Shown one piece after another: positions 1 to 12,186 of a stretch of DNA of 64,000 nucleotides (within the stretch, counting starts at the first letter, position 1; each line of letters opens with the position of its first letter). The DNA is from an uncultured Pelagibacteraceae bacterium (GTDB lineage: Bacteria; Pseudomonadota; Alphaproteobacteria; Pelagibacterales; Pelagibacteraceae), in assembly GCA_902616645.1 (NCBI GenBank), contig CACMTO010000005.1:1-64000 (forward strand), given 5' to 3'. The translations under genes and the position numbers were made by a program. Under the pieces are notes generated by a model. That model searched no databases and was not told the origin of the DNA. It worked only from the letters and a program-made list of their open reading frames with translations.

Positions 1-2
1 TT

Positions 3-587
3 GAAAAAAAAGATGTTCAACAATTAGAATTTCATAACGATCTTCCAAGAATAAAAACTGACTCCCAAAAATTTAATTTTGATAAAATTATAATTGCTTG
101 TGGAGCATTTTCTAAAAGATTAACCGACAAATTAGGTGAGAGAATTCCACTAGATACTGAAAGAGGATATCACATACATTTTAAAGATTGTGATCATCTT
201 TTAAGCAGACCGGTTATTTTTTCAAACAGAGGTTTTGGAATTACACCTATGGAACAAGGATTAAGAGTTGTAGGTACAGTGGAATTTGGAGGATTGGATA
301 ATCCACTATCTAAATCAAGAATAAAAAATTTGATTAATAATGCAAAGTATATGCTGGATGACCTTCCAGAACATGAGGATGAGTGGTTGGGATTTAGACC
401 AACTCTCCCTGACTTTTTGCCAGTAATGGGTCCTTCAAAAAATTATAAAAATGTATTTTATTGTTTTGGTCACCATCATTTGGGATGGACATTAGGTCCG
501 ATTTCTGGAAAGATCGTTTCAGGAATGATAGCTAAAGAAAATACAAATTTAAACTTAAGCCCTTATAGTTCTACAAGATTTTCATAA
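3..587 (+). CDS. FAD-dependent oxidoreductase, DadA-like, C-terminal part (partial, 5' end outside window)
   Basis: The reading frame is open from base 3, so the ATG at 249 is internal and the gene enters from the left. The translation carries the C-terminal half of a DAO-fold flavoenzyme of the D-amino acid dehydrogenase (DadA) type: an IIACGAFSKRL strand-turn that closes the FAD domain, a substrate-domain stretch ERGYHIHF, the WLGFRPTLPDFLPVMGPS segment and a final FGHHHLGWTLGP glycine-rich FAD contact. Family members deaminate D- or other amino acids and pass electrons to the respiratory chain; the substrate here is unknown. The missing N-terminal part of a matching protein lies on the opposite strand at 969-1295, which suggests one gene cut by a rearrangement. 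The EamA transporter fragment follows after 4 bases. Confidence 0.8.
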   Translation, partial: EKKDVQQLEFHNDLPRIKTDSQKFNFDKIIIACGAFSKRLTDKLGERIPLDTERGYHIHFKDCDHLLSRPVIFSNRGFGITPMEQGLRVVGTVEFGGLDNPLSKSRIKNLINNAKYMLDDLPEHEDEWLGFRPTLPDFLPVMGPSKNYKNVFYCFGHHHLGWTLGPISGKIVSGMIAKENTNLNLSPYSSTRFS

Positions 588-591
588 TTTT

Positions 592-1044
592 GTGTCAAAT
601 AAAAACTATTTAGCTTATTTATTTTTAGTGCTAGCAACATTTTGCTGGTCAGGTAATTTTATCGTTGGAAAGTTTGCTACATTGTTTGAAATTCCACCTT
701 TAACTCTAAATGTTTTTAGATGGATTTTAGTTTGGTTTATTTTAGTGCCTTTTACTTATAAAGAAATTTTTGAAAATTTACCTTATATTAAAAAAAATTG
801 GCTTGTAATTAGTTTTATGGGAGTGATTACAATTAGCACATTCAACTCTGTAGTTTATTTTGCACTTAACTATACACAAGTGATTAATGCTGTTTTAATG
901 CTTTCAGCTATTCCTGCGGCAACGATTGTTCTTTCGTCATTAATGAAAATTGAAAAAACAAACTTTTTTCAATTACTTGGGTTACTGTTATCAATAATTG
1001 GGATTGGATCAATTATTTCAAATGGGATCATTTTTGGGACGTAA
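592..1044 (+). pseudogene. EamA/DMT-family transporter, truncated after about half its length
   Basis: A GTG start 4 bases after the oxidoreductase stop opens a 150-residue hydrophobic protein. Four to five membrane segments can be seen, starting with YLAYLFLVLATFCWSGNFIVG, the usual first helix of a drug/metabolite (EamA) permease. Full members have ten helices and about 290 residues, so only the first EamA repeat is here. The natural sequence seems to end near ISNG (about base 1026); the last residues IIFGT read the opposite strand of another gene. This is truncation by a DNA join rather than a point mutation. The exported solute cannot be told. Confidence 0.72.
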
Positions 1045-1295
1045 TTCCACTTAAGTGCAAGTGGTCCAGTAGAGCTTAATAACATTGCTGGAACATCAGT
1101 TAAAACATCTGTTCTATTCAATGATAAAGATGCGTAAGGAGAAAAATGACCCGCATTTCCATAGGAAGCAGCAGGACTACCTGGGTCATCTCTATCAAAT
1201 ATAGTAACCTCGAAACCCTTTTTTTGAAGAAACAAAGCATTTGAAATTCCTTGAATACCAGCTCCAACTACACCTATCTTTAAATTATTATTCAT
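969..1295 (-). pseudogene. FAD-dependent oxidoreductase, DadA-like, N-terminal part, cut off at a rearrangement
   Basis: The first 90 or so residues form a Rossmann FAD-binding start (GVVGAGIQGISNALFLQKKG), a ribose-binding acidic end of strand two (VTIFDRDDPG) and the SYGNAGHFSPY segment typical of DadA-like dehydrogenases. After MIP (about base 1023) the protein leaves the family and reads antisense through the EamA fragment. It starts 51 bases after the rodA stop and shares rodA orientation. With the C-terminal part at 3-587 it would make one complete enzyme, but the two parts lie on opposite strands. Genuine sequence is probably only 1023-1295. Confidence 0.75.
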
Positions 1296-1346
1296 AGAAT
1301 TATTTATACAATTAATATCGAAAATAATTTAAGCGACAAATTATAC

Positions 1347-2474
1347 TTAAGCAATTGCTTGTTGGTTGTGCACTTTTGCACTCATTACGACTCCAAAACC
1401 AAACATGGTTGCTAACATTGAAGAACCTCCATAAGACATGATTGGTAAAGGAGAGCCTACAATTGGGAGAAGCCCTAAAACCATGCTCATATTAATTGTT
1501 ATATAAAAAAAAATTGAAACACCAAAACTGTAACAAAATATTTTTGCAAAGTAGCTTCTAGATGATGCACCAATTGCTATAATTCGATAGATAATAAGTG
1601 CATAAATTATCAAAAGAAAAGCAGATCCCACAAAACCAAATTCCTCTGAAAAAAGTGTAAAAATAAAATCAGTATGTTTTTCAGGCAAAAATTCTAAATA
1701 ACTTTGAGTCCCTTTTAAAAAACCTTTACCAAAAATTCCACCTGAGCCCACAGCAATTTTAGATTGAATAATTTGATAACCAGCACCCAACGGGTCTCTG
1801 TCTGGATTCAAAAATGTTAAGACCCTAAGTTTTTGATAAGGTTTTAAAAAAGAGATTATAAAAGGCAAAGAAATCAAAAATCCCAAGAGGGTATAAATAA
1901 AATACTTATGATTAATTCCAGCAAACCATAATACTGCAAGACCAGTAATTGCAATTAATAGTGATGTTCCTAAATCTGGTTGAACAATTACTAGTCCCAT
2001 TGGTAAAAGAATAATGATTAATGATGTAAAAATTGTGTAAATTGAATTTACATTTTCTAATTTCATTCTATGAAAATATTTTGCAAGACATAAAATAATA
2101 CAAATCTTCATAAGTTCAGAGGGTTGTAAATTTAAAAAGTATAGATTTATCCATCTTTGAGATCCCGAGGACTCTATACCAAATAAATATGTTCCAACTA
2201 AAAGGATTACCGTAATCAAATAAAAAAGATAACCTATTAAAAACCAAAATTTTATATTTATAAAAGAAATTATCAACATCATTAGAGTGAATACAATTAA
2301 TTTTGTAAAATGACTTTTTGTATGAAATAAAATTTTTCCACCATCTGTAGAGTACATTGTTCCTAAGCTAATAAATCCCAATAAAAGGATACATGCTAAT
2401 AAAACATAATCAAAATTTTTAAATTTTTGAAAAAAATTAAAATTGTTATTTGAGAGTCTTGAGTGTTGATACAT
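1347..2474 (-). CDS. rodA: Rod shape-determining protein RodA, SEDS peptidoglycan glycosyltransferase
   Basis: RodA polymerises lipid II into glycan strands in the elongation complex, paired with PBP2. The 375-residue protein is an integral membrane protein with about ten hydrophobic segments and the SEDS hallmarks: the GSQRWINL loop, LQPSELMKI, VIVQPDLGTSL, the large loop LPEKHTDFIFTLFSEEFGF, and a C-terminal PIVGSPLPIMSYGGSSML. Length fits the family. It starts one base after the mrdA stop, so it is translated with its transpeptidase partner as the last gene of the leuA-mreBCD-mrdA-rodA run. It is told apart from FtsW at 37172 by this neighbourhood. Confidence 0.96.
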   Translation of the reverse strand: MYQHSRLSNNNFNFFQKFKNFDYVLLACILLLGFISLGTMYSTDGGKILFHTKSHFTKLIVFTLMMLIISFINIKFWFLIGYLFYLITVILLVGTYLFGIESSGSQRWINLYFLNLQPSELMKICIILCLAKYFHRMKLENVNSIYTIFTSLIIILLPMGLVIVQPDLGTSLLIAITGLAVLWFAGINHKYFIYTLLGFLISLPFIISFLKPYQKLRVLTFLNPDRDPLGAGYQIIQSKIAVGSGGIFGKGFLKGTQSYLEFLPEKHTDFIFTLFSEEFGFVGSAFLLIIYALIIYRIIAIGASSRSYFAKIFCYSFGVSIFFYITINMSMVLGLLPIVGSPLPIMSYGGSSMLATMFGFGVVMSAKVHNQQAIA

Positions 2475-4349
2475 CTATATTTCTAAGTATTTTTTATCAT
2501 CGACAGAGTCTCTAAGTGGGTGTCTATCAATAATTAATTTAAATAATTTTTTTGCCATAGGGGCTGCTGTAGTACTTCCATTACCTCCATGTTCAACTAA
2601 AATGCTTAATGCATATCTCGGATCTTTGTAAGGACCAAAAGCAATATATAAAGCATGATCTCTTTCCTCATACGGTATTTGAAATGTTTTAAGATCTAAT
2701 TCTCTGTCTTTTTCTGTAATTTTTTTTACCTGAGATGTTCCAGTCTTACCAGCAAATTGATATTTAAGATTATCAATTCTAGAACGGTAAGAGGTACCCA
2801 TTACTTCATTTGTTGATCCAAACATTGCATCCTGAACAATCCTTATATTCTTTGAATTTTTATACAAAGGTTTATATTTATCATTTGGCTCAAGCTCTTT
2901 TTTATCAGTTGCAATAATTTTTGGGTAAATTTTATATCCGCCATTAGCAATTTGAGCTGTCATTAAACACAACTGAATTGGAGTTGTTTGAATATAGCCT
3001 TGACCAATACCAGTTATCATAGTTTCTCCCAAAAGCCATCCCTTTCCTAATGCGTTTTTTTTCCATGTTGTACTTGGAATTAGACCCTTTTTTTCAATAT
3101 TAAAAAGATTTCCAAAAACTTTATCTCCTAAACCAAACTTTTTTGCAGTTTCACTTAACCTATCAACTCCGAGTTTACGTGCTATTTCGTAAAAATAAGT
3201 ATCACAAGACACTTTCATAGCATTTCTAAGACTAACGAATCCATGACCTTCTTTTTTCCAGCAATGATATGTTTGACCATACATCTCTGTTTTACCTGTG
3301 CATTTCACTGTAAAATTTGTATCAATGATGCCATTCTCTAAAGCTGATAAAGCAACAATTGGTTTGATTGTAGAGCCTGGAGAATAATTTCCTTGTAAAG
3401 TTTTATTTACAAGAGGTTTCATAGGATTATTTCTTATCAACTCCCATTCATCTTTACTAATTCCAAAAACAAATAGATTTGGATCAAACGAAGGGGAAGA
3501 TTGCATTGCAATAATTGAACCCGTATAAATATCCATAACACAGATAGACCCTGATTTTTCTTTAAGAAGTTCACCAGCCAATTTTTGTACTTTTGTGTCT
3601 ATCGTTAATTTAACAGTTTTGCCTTTTTTTCCTTTTTGAAATTCTAACTGACTAATTCTTCTACCATATGCATTTACTTCATATCTTTCAATATCGTTAG
3701 TACCTATAAGTTTTTCCTCCAAAGATTTTTCTAAACCTATTTTGCCAACTTTAAGACCTGGTACAAAATTTTTTTTTATAACTTCAGTATTTTCAACGTC
3801 ATCTTCATTAGCCTGACTCACATAACCAATTATATGTGTAAAATTATCATTATAAGGATAATTCCTTGATATAGATATTACCGGTTTAACACCATTTAAA
3901 TCATAAAGATGATTATTAATTTTGGAAAACTTTTTCCAACTTAAGTTGTCAGAAACAATTAATGTTTCCCATGGTTTTATTTCTTTTCTTTTTTTTAGTA
4001 CTTTTTTAAATTCTCTATCTGATAAATCTAAAAGATCTTTTAGCCGATATATTACATATCTAAAATTTTCAACTTGCTCAGGAATAACATGCAATTGATA
4101 AGCCTCAAAATTTCCAGCTATAACATTTCCAAAATAATCATGAAATTCCCCTCTAACTGGTGCAAGTTTCCATTCTCTGATTCTATTTTTATCAGAAAGG
4201 GTAAGGTATCTTTTATTCTCTTTAACTTGTAAAAAAAATAATCGACTGACAATACCAATCATAATTAGAATCTTAAATGATCCTGTTATAAACATCCTCC
4301 TATTTATCAAATTTAATTTTTTTACATTATCACTTGAGGAATTAATCAT
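2475..4349 (-). CDS. mrdA: Penicillin-binding protein 2, elongasome transpeptidase
   Basis: This is the class B PBP that cross-links peptidoglycan during elongation. It has one N-terminal membrane anchor (about residues 20-40), a PBP dimerisation domain containing RGEFHDYFGN, and a C-terminal transpeptidase domain. Active-site motifs are visible in order: SxxK as STIK in YSPGSTIKP near residue 325, the SxN-equivalent SCD near residue 381, and KTG as AGKTGTSQ near residue 533. The 624-residue length is normal. It overlaps mreD by 8 bases and abuts rodA, as expected for the Mre-PBP2-RodA machine. Confidence 0.96.
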   Translation of the reverse strand: MINSSSDNVKKLNLINRRMFITGSFKILIMIGIVSRLFFLQVKENKRYLTLSDKNRIREWKLAPVRGEFHDYFGNVIAGNFEAYQLHVIPEQVENFRYVIYRLKDLLDLSDREFKKVLKKRKEIKPWETLIVSDNLSWKKFSKINNHLYDLNGVKPVISISRNYPYNDNFTHIIGYVSQANEDDVENTEVIKKNFVPGLKVGKIGLEKSLEEKLIGTNDIERYEVNAYGRRISQLEFQKGKKGKTVKLTIDTKVQKLAGELLKEKSGSICVMDIYTGSIIAMQSSPSFDPNLFVFGISKDEWELIRNNPMKPLVNKTLQGNYSPGSTIKPIVALSALENGIIDTNFTVKCTGKTEMYGQTYHCWKKEGHGFVSLRNAMKVSCDTYFYEIARKLGVDRLSETAKKFGLGDKVFGNLFNIEKKGLIPSTTWKKNALGKGWLLGETMITGIGQGYIQTTPIQLCLMTAQIANGGYKIYPKIIATDKKELEPNDKYKPLYKNSKNIRIVQDAMFGSTNEVMGTSYRSRIDNLKYQFAGKTGTSQVKKITEKDRELDLKTFQIPYEERDHALYIAFGPYKDPRYALSILVEHGGNGSTTAAPMAKKLFKLIIDRHPLRDSVDDKKYLEI

Positions 4350-4848
4350 TGAGACCTCTCAGATAGTACTTAAATAATGAGACAAAAATTAAATAAAAAA
4401 TAAATGTAAAAAATGTGTTAACCAAATAATTCATCAAAATAAGATTAAACGAAAAAAATAACGTTAAGATCGAGTAATTAATCGAATTTATAAGACTTAT
4501 TACGAATAAGAAAAAAAACCAATCCTTAATTGGATTCGGCCTAATTGTAATATTTCTAAAATATGACGTCGAAATGCATATTAATACATAAGATAGACTG
4601 CTTATACCAAGAGGTAAGCCAACAACAGTGTCATTAACTAAACCTGCTAAAAAAACTAAAAAATAATCGAAATTTTTAAAGTCTTTTAACGTAAAGAAAA
4701 AAATTAGTATAAATGGGAAGTTGAAGGAGAAATAATTTAGTCTTAAATAATTTAAATCAAATTCATTCATCACTGAGATAAATAAAATTATAATAGGAAG
4801 CCATGAATAAAATCTTAAAAAATGACTTTTTGATTTCAAACTAACCAT
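4342..4848 (-). CDS. mreD: Rod shape-determining protein MreD
   Basis: A 168-residue, almost wholly hydrophobic protein with five or six membrane segments, lying between mreC and mrdA and overlapping both by 8 bases. MreD is poorly conserved in sequence; the FLAGLVNDTVVGLPLGISSLSY segment matches the family pattern of a polar Asp in a glycine-rich helix region. MreD works with MreC and the SEDS/PBP2 pair at the inner membrane. The call rests on position, size and topology as much as on sequence. Confidence 0.9.
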   Translation of the reverse strand: MVSLKSKSHFLRFYSWLPIIILFISVMNEFDLNYLRLNYFSFNFPFILIFFFTLKDFKNFDYFLVFLAGLVNDTVVGLPLGISSLSYVLICISTSYFRNITIRPNPIKDWFFFLFVISLINSINYSILTLFFSFNLILMNYLVNTFFTFIFYLIFVSLFKYYLRGLND

Positions 4849-6073
4849 TAGTTTTTCCTCCTTTACTTAAAACGCACTCTTTATATTCAGATGTGCCTAC
4901 AACAAATCCCCTATTATTAAAAAAAGATTTTCTACACTTGTGTCCGTGCTCTAAGTTCAATCTAAGAAATTCAATTTCTTGTTTGTCTGTTTTAAATTGA
5001 CTTATTTTATCTTTTTGATTGGAAATTATATTTTTAAAGTTACTAATTTGCTGATTTAGATCATTTAACTTTATTTTTAAAGAATCATTTTCCTCTTTGA
5101 ATTTTAGATTAGTGTCCTCAATAATTTTTTTTTCATCTTCTAAAATTTTCAGTTTAACTTTCATTGGATTATTTTGTTTACTGTCTTTTGCCAATGATTC
5201 ATTTGCTGGTTTCTCGATTTCAAATTGTGTGATTACTTCTGCAAATACATACTTTAATTGTGAAAAATCACTATAAAAATCAACATACAAGTTTTTGTTC
5301 AATTGAGAATTATCAATGATAACTTTACCTATTGGTATACCACTTTTAAAAATTGCGCCTGTTCCAGAAGTATAAACTATACTTTCATCAGTGAACTTGT
5401 CAAATAAACCATCTTTAATATATTTGATAATTCCATAATTCTCTCCTGTGCCTGTAATTATCGCTTGCGTATTTTGGGGAGCAATGGTTACAGGGACATT
5501 TGAGTTAAGATCAGATAATAATAGTACTCTTGAAGTTTTAAAATTTACCTCTATTACCCTTCCCACTAAATAAGACTGATCATAAATATTTGTACCAATT
5601 TTAATGTTATCTTTACTTCCCTTGTTAATGATTATACTTTTTAAAAAAGGACTTTCGTGATCAACTATTATTTTTGCTAGAATTTTGTTAGAACTTGAAA
5701 CATAATCGTTTATAAGTTCTTTGAGCTCTTTGTTTTCAAACTTAATAATCTCACTTGAAATATTTTTTGATCTAAGTTTGTTCAGCTCATCGCTTTTTTT
5801 TTTATAATCTCCATAAAAAGTAGTATAATCACTCACTTCTATAAAAGTATTTTTAAGTGCATTTTCAGGTATCGAGACAAGAAATGAAGACCTATACACA
5901 ACTTCATTAATTCCTATTTTTAAGTATCTAATCACTTTAAAATCAAAATTAGATAATACAATTATAAAAATTGAGGCAAAGACGAGAGTTAATAAAGAAA
6001 ATTTTTGTTGAGTGCTTTTCTTGAGAAAAGCAGATCGAATTGCAATTATAAAATCATCTCTGCTTGTGGCCAT
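4841..6073 (-). CDS. mreC: Cell shape-determining protein MreC with a long C-terminal extension
   Basis: MreC links the MreB filament to PBP2. Seen in order: a short cytoplasmic N-terminus, one membrane helix (FSLLTLVFASIFIIVLS, about residues 25-42), a heptad-rich coiled coil (about 75-110) and the paired beta domains with INKGSKDNIKIGTNI and TSGTGAIFKSGIPIG. The protein does not stop at the usual end near residue 290. It continues about 120 residues through a second strongly charged coiled coil and ends with a tail with Cys residues near GHKCRK and EYKECVL. At 410 residues it is longer than most MreC proteins. It starts 5 bases after the mreB stop. Confidence 0.93.
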   Translation of the reverse strand: MATSRDDFIIAIRSAFLKKSTQQKFSLLTLVFASIFIIVLSNFDFKVIRYLKIGINEVVYRSSFLVSIPENALKNTFIEVSDYTTFYGDYKKKSDELNKLRSKNISSEIIKFENKELKELINDYVSSSNKILAKIIVDHESPFLKSIIINKGSKDNIKIGTNIYDQSYLVGRVIEVNFKTSRVLLLSDLNSNVPVTIAPQNTQAIITGTGENYGIIKYIKDGLFDKFTDESIVYTSGTGAIFKSGIPIGKVIIDNSQLNKNLYVDFYSDFSQLKYVFAEVITQFEIEKPANESLAKDSKQNNPMKVKLKILEDEKKIIEDTNLKFKEENDSLKIKLNDLNQQISNFKNIISNQKDKISQFKTDKQEIEFLRLNLEHGHKCRKSFFNNRGFVVGTSEYKECVLSKGGKTNG

Positions 6074-6078
6074 TGCAC

Positions 6079-8690
<2,612 letters not shown>

Positions 8691-8778
8691 AAGTAAATTA
8701 TTTTCAAAAAGGAATATACAACCTATCGTTTAGATTGCAAAATAAATTACCCAATTATGCCCATTATGGGACTACAAA

Positions 8779-9804
<1,026 letters not shown>

Positions 9805-9818
9805 TTATCTCCTATTAA

Positions 9819-10367
9819 TTATTTAAATACGTCTGCTCCTCTTGTCATTGCAATTGCACCTGTTCTGGAGGTGCTTATTAAGCCAAGTGATTTTAATTTT
9901 TTACTCATCTTGTCTATTTCACGTCTTAATGCAGTGATTTGAATAACGACTGACTTACTCGATTTATCCAATATAACTGGATTGTAGGTTTTACACGCTT
10001 TAATGCATTTTTCTATCTTTTTTTTCTTTCCCACAACCTTTAATAAAGCCATTTCTTTAAATATTACTTTTTTATCCTCCCTTTTAAAATCCGCTACTTT
10101 ATGAACAGGAACTAATTTTTTTAATTGCAATTTTATTTGGTCAATTACTTGAGGTGTTCCAGTGGTTACTATAGTTATTCTGGAAATATTTTTTGCTGCA
10201 TCGATTTCAGCTACTGCTAAAGATTCAATATTATATCCTCTTCCAGAAAATAATCCAACCACTCTTGCTAATACACCAGACTCATTGTCTACCCATACCA
10301 CAATAATATGTGTATCTGGTTTACCTTTTTTTGTTGGTATGCTGTATGCTGATTTTGGATTTGCCAT
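9819..10367 (-). CDS. ilvN: Acetolactate synthase small (regulatory) subunit
   Basis: The regulatory subunit activates the catalytic subunit IlvB and confers branched-chain amino acid feedback. An ACT domain covers about residues 20-95 (IIVVWVDNESGVLARVVGLF, then GRGYNIESLAVAEID), followed by the C-terminal ALS_ss domain ending in RTGAIAMTRG. The ORF track begins one codon earlier at a TTG; the ATG at 10367 overlaps the last base of the ilvB TGA stop and is the likelier start, giving 182 residues and tight translational coupling. Confidence 0.95.
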   Translation of the reverse strand: MANPKSAYSIPTKKGKPDTHIIVVWVDNESGVLARVVGLFSGRGYNIESLAVAEIDAAKNISRITIVTTGTPQVIDQIKLQLKKLVPVHKVADFKREDKKVIFKEMALLKVVGKKKKIEKCIKACKTYNPVILDKSSKSVVIQITALRREIDKMSKKLKSLGLISTSRTGAIAMTRGADVFK

Positions 10368-12133
10368 CAAACTAAAGCTTTTCCTTTTCCAGTGATCTTA
10401 TTTTCTTCTTTATCGTTAGGTCCTAAAATCATTTGATTATGTGGTTTACCTGATGGGATCATCGGGAAACAATTTTCATTTGGGTCTACCTGACAGTCAA
10501 AAATTACTGGACCTTTATGATCAATCATTTCTTTTATTTTTTCGTCAAGTTCCTCAGGGTTAGAGGCTTTAATACCTTTACACCCATAGGCTTCAGCTAA
10601 TTTTACAAAATCAGGTAATGCCTCAGAATAACTCTCAGAGTAATTTTTTTCATGAAGTAATTCCTGCCACTGTCTGACCATTCCCATATACTGATTATTC
10701 AAGACAAATATTTTAATTGGTAAATTATATTGAACTGCAGTGGACATCTCCTGCATCGTCATTAAAACAGATGCTTCCCCAGCAATATCTATAACTAGTT
10801 TATCTGGGTGTGCAATTTGAACACCTACAGCCGCTGGAAGTCCGTAGCCCATAGTTCCGAGACCCCCTGATGTCATCCATCTATTTGGTTTATTAAACTT
10901 ATAATGTTGTGCCGCCCACATTTGATGTTGACCCACTTCTGTAGTTATAAAAGTATCCTGAGATTTTGTGAGTTCATATAATCTTTTCACAGCATGTTGA
11001 GGTTTTATAGTTTTATCGCTATTGATAAATCCTAAAGAGTCTTTCTCACGCCATTTTTGTATCTGTTCCCACCATTTTGATATTTTTTGTTTATTTGAAA
11101 CTTTAATACCATTTTGTTTTTGATTAATCTTTTTTATAGTCGATCTTAAAACCTCATTTACATCACCAACTATAGCTAAATCTACTTTTATAATCTTATT
11201 AATTGATGATGGATCAATATCAATATGAACTTTTTTTGATTTAGGGGAGAACTCATCAATCTTACCAGTTATTCTGTCATCAAATCTAGCTCCGATATTA
11301 ATTAACAAGTCACAGTCATGCATTGCATTGTTTGCTTCATAAGTTCCATGCATACCAAGCATTCCAATAAATTGATTGTCATCACCTGGGAACGCCCCTA
11401 GACCTTGAAGTGTAGATGTAATAGGAAACCCTATTAGCCTGACAAACTCTCTCAATGCTTCACTCGCTTTTGGTCCAGAATTTATAACTCCTCCTCCAGT
11501 ATAAATCATTGGCTTTTTTGCTTTTGAAATTAGATTAATTAGTTCATTAATGTCATTCTGAGTAAATTTGTTATGAGACTTACCATTAACTTTTTTTATT
11601 TTTTTTGGTTTTGAATAATTTGTCTTTGCAAATTGAATATCTTTTGGAATATCAACTAACACTGGTCCTGGTCGACCAGTTGTAGCAACCTCAAATGCTT
11701 CATGTAAAATCTTTGGTAAATCTTTAATATCTTTTACTAACCAATTATGTTTTGTACATGGTCTTGTGATACCAGTTGTATCACATTCTTGAAATGCATC
11801 TGTGCCAATTAAATGTGTTGGCACTTGTCCTGAAATACAAATTAAAGGAACCGAATCCATATAAGCATCTGTTAATGCTGTGACAACATTAGTTGCACCT
11901 GGTCCAGAAGTGACTAAAACTATACCAGGTTTACCTGATGATCTTGCATAACCTTCTGCGGCATGTCCTGCCCCCTGTTCGTGTCTAACTAATATATGTT
12001 TGATTGATGAATGGTTTTTTAACTCATCATAAATTGGAAGAACTGCACCACCAGGATATCCAAAAATAAATTTGACATCTCGATCCTCAAGACATTTAAA
12101 AACAATTTCAGCTCCTGAATATAATTTAGACAT
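10367..12133 (-). CDS. ilvB: Acetolactate synthase large (catalytic) subunit
   Basis: The ThDP- and FAD-dependent enzyme that makes 2-acetolactate from pyruvate at the head of valine, leucine and isoleucine synthesis. The N-terminal domain shows the catalytic Glu in LVRHEQGAGHAAEGYARSSG, the middle domain binds FAD, and the C-terminal domain carries the ThDP motif IDIAGEASVLMTMQEMST and NNQYMGMVRQWQELLHEKNY. The textbook GDGSF/GDASF is GEAS here, a Glu in place of the metal-binding Asp, which is unusual and worth noting. Length, 588 residues, is normal. It leads the ilvB-ilvN-ilvC run; no leader-peptide attenuator is visible in the 53 bases before it. Confidence 0.96.
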   Translation of the reverse strand: MSKLYSGAEIVFKCLEDRDVKFIFGYPGGAVLPIYDELKNHSSIKHILVRHEQGAGHAAEGYARSSGKPGIVLVTSGPGATNVVTALTDAYMDSVPLICISGQVPTHLIGTDAFQECDTTGITRPCTKHNWLVKDIKDLPKILHEAFEVATTGRPGPVLVDIPKDIQFAKTNYSKPKKIKKVNGKSHNKFTQNDINELINLISKAKKPMIYTGGGVINSGPKASEALREFVRLIGFPITSTLQGLGAFPGDDNQFIGMLGMHGTYEANNAMHDCDLLINIGARFDDRITGKIDEFSPKSKKVHIDIDPSSINKIIKVDLAIVGDVNEVLRSTIKKINQKQNGIKVSNKQKISKWWEQIQKWREKDSLGFINSDKTIKPQHAVKRLYELTKSQDTFITTEVGQHQMWAAQHYKFNKPNRWMTSGGLGTMGYGLPAAVGVQIAHPDKLVIDIAGEASVLMTMQEMSTAVQYNLPIKIFVLNNQYMGMVRQWQELLHEKNYSESYSEALPDFVKLAEAYGCKGIKASNPEELDEKIKEMIDHKGPVIFDCQVDPNENCFPMIPSGKPHNQMILGPNDKEENKITGKGKALV

Positions 12134-12186
12134 TTATCCAATCTAGCTGAAGTTGTGCTAATTGGTCAAGACTAACTACAAAATAT

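Noticed and set aside
8745-8778. Small inverted repeat CCCATTATGGG between leuA and ilvC, considered as terminator
   Set aside because: The stem is only 4-5 bp and no T run follows on the minus strand.
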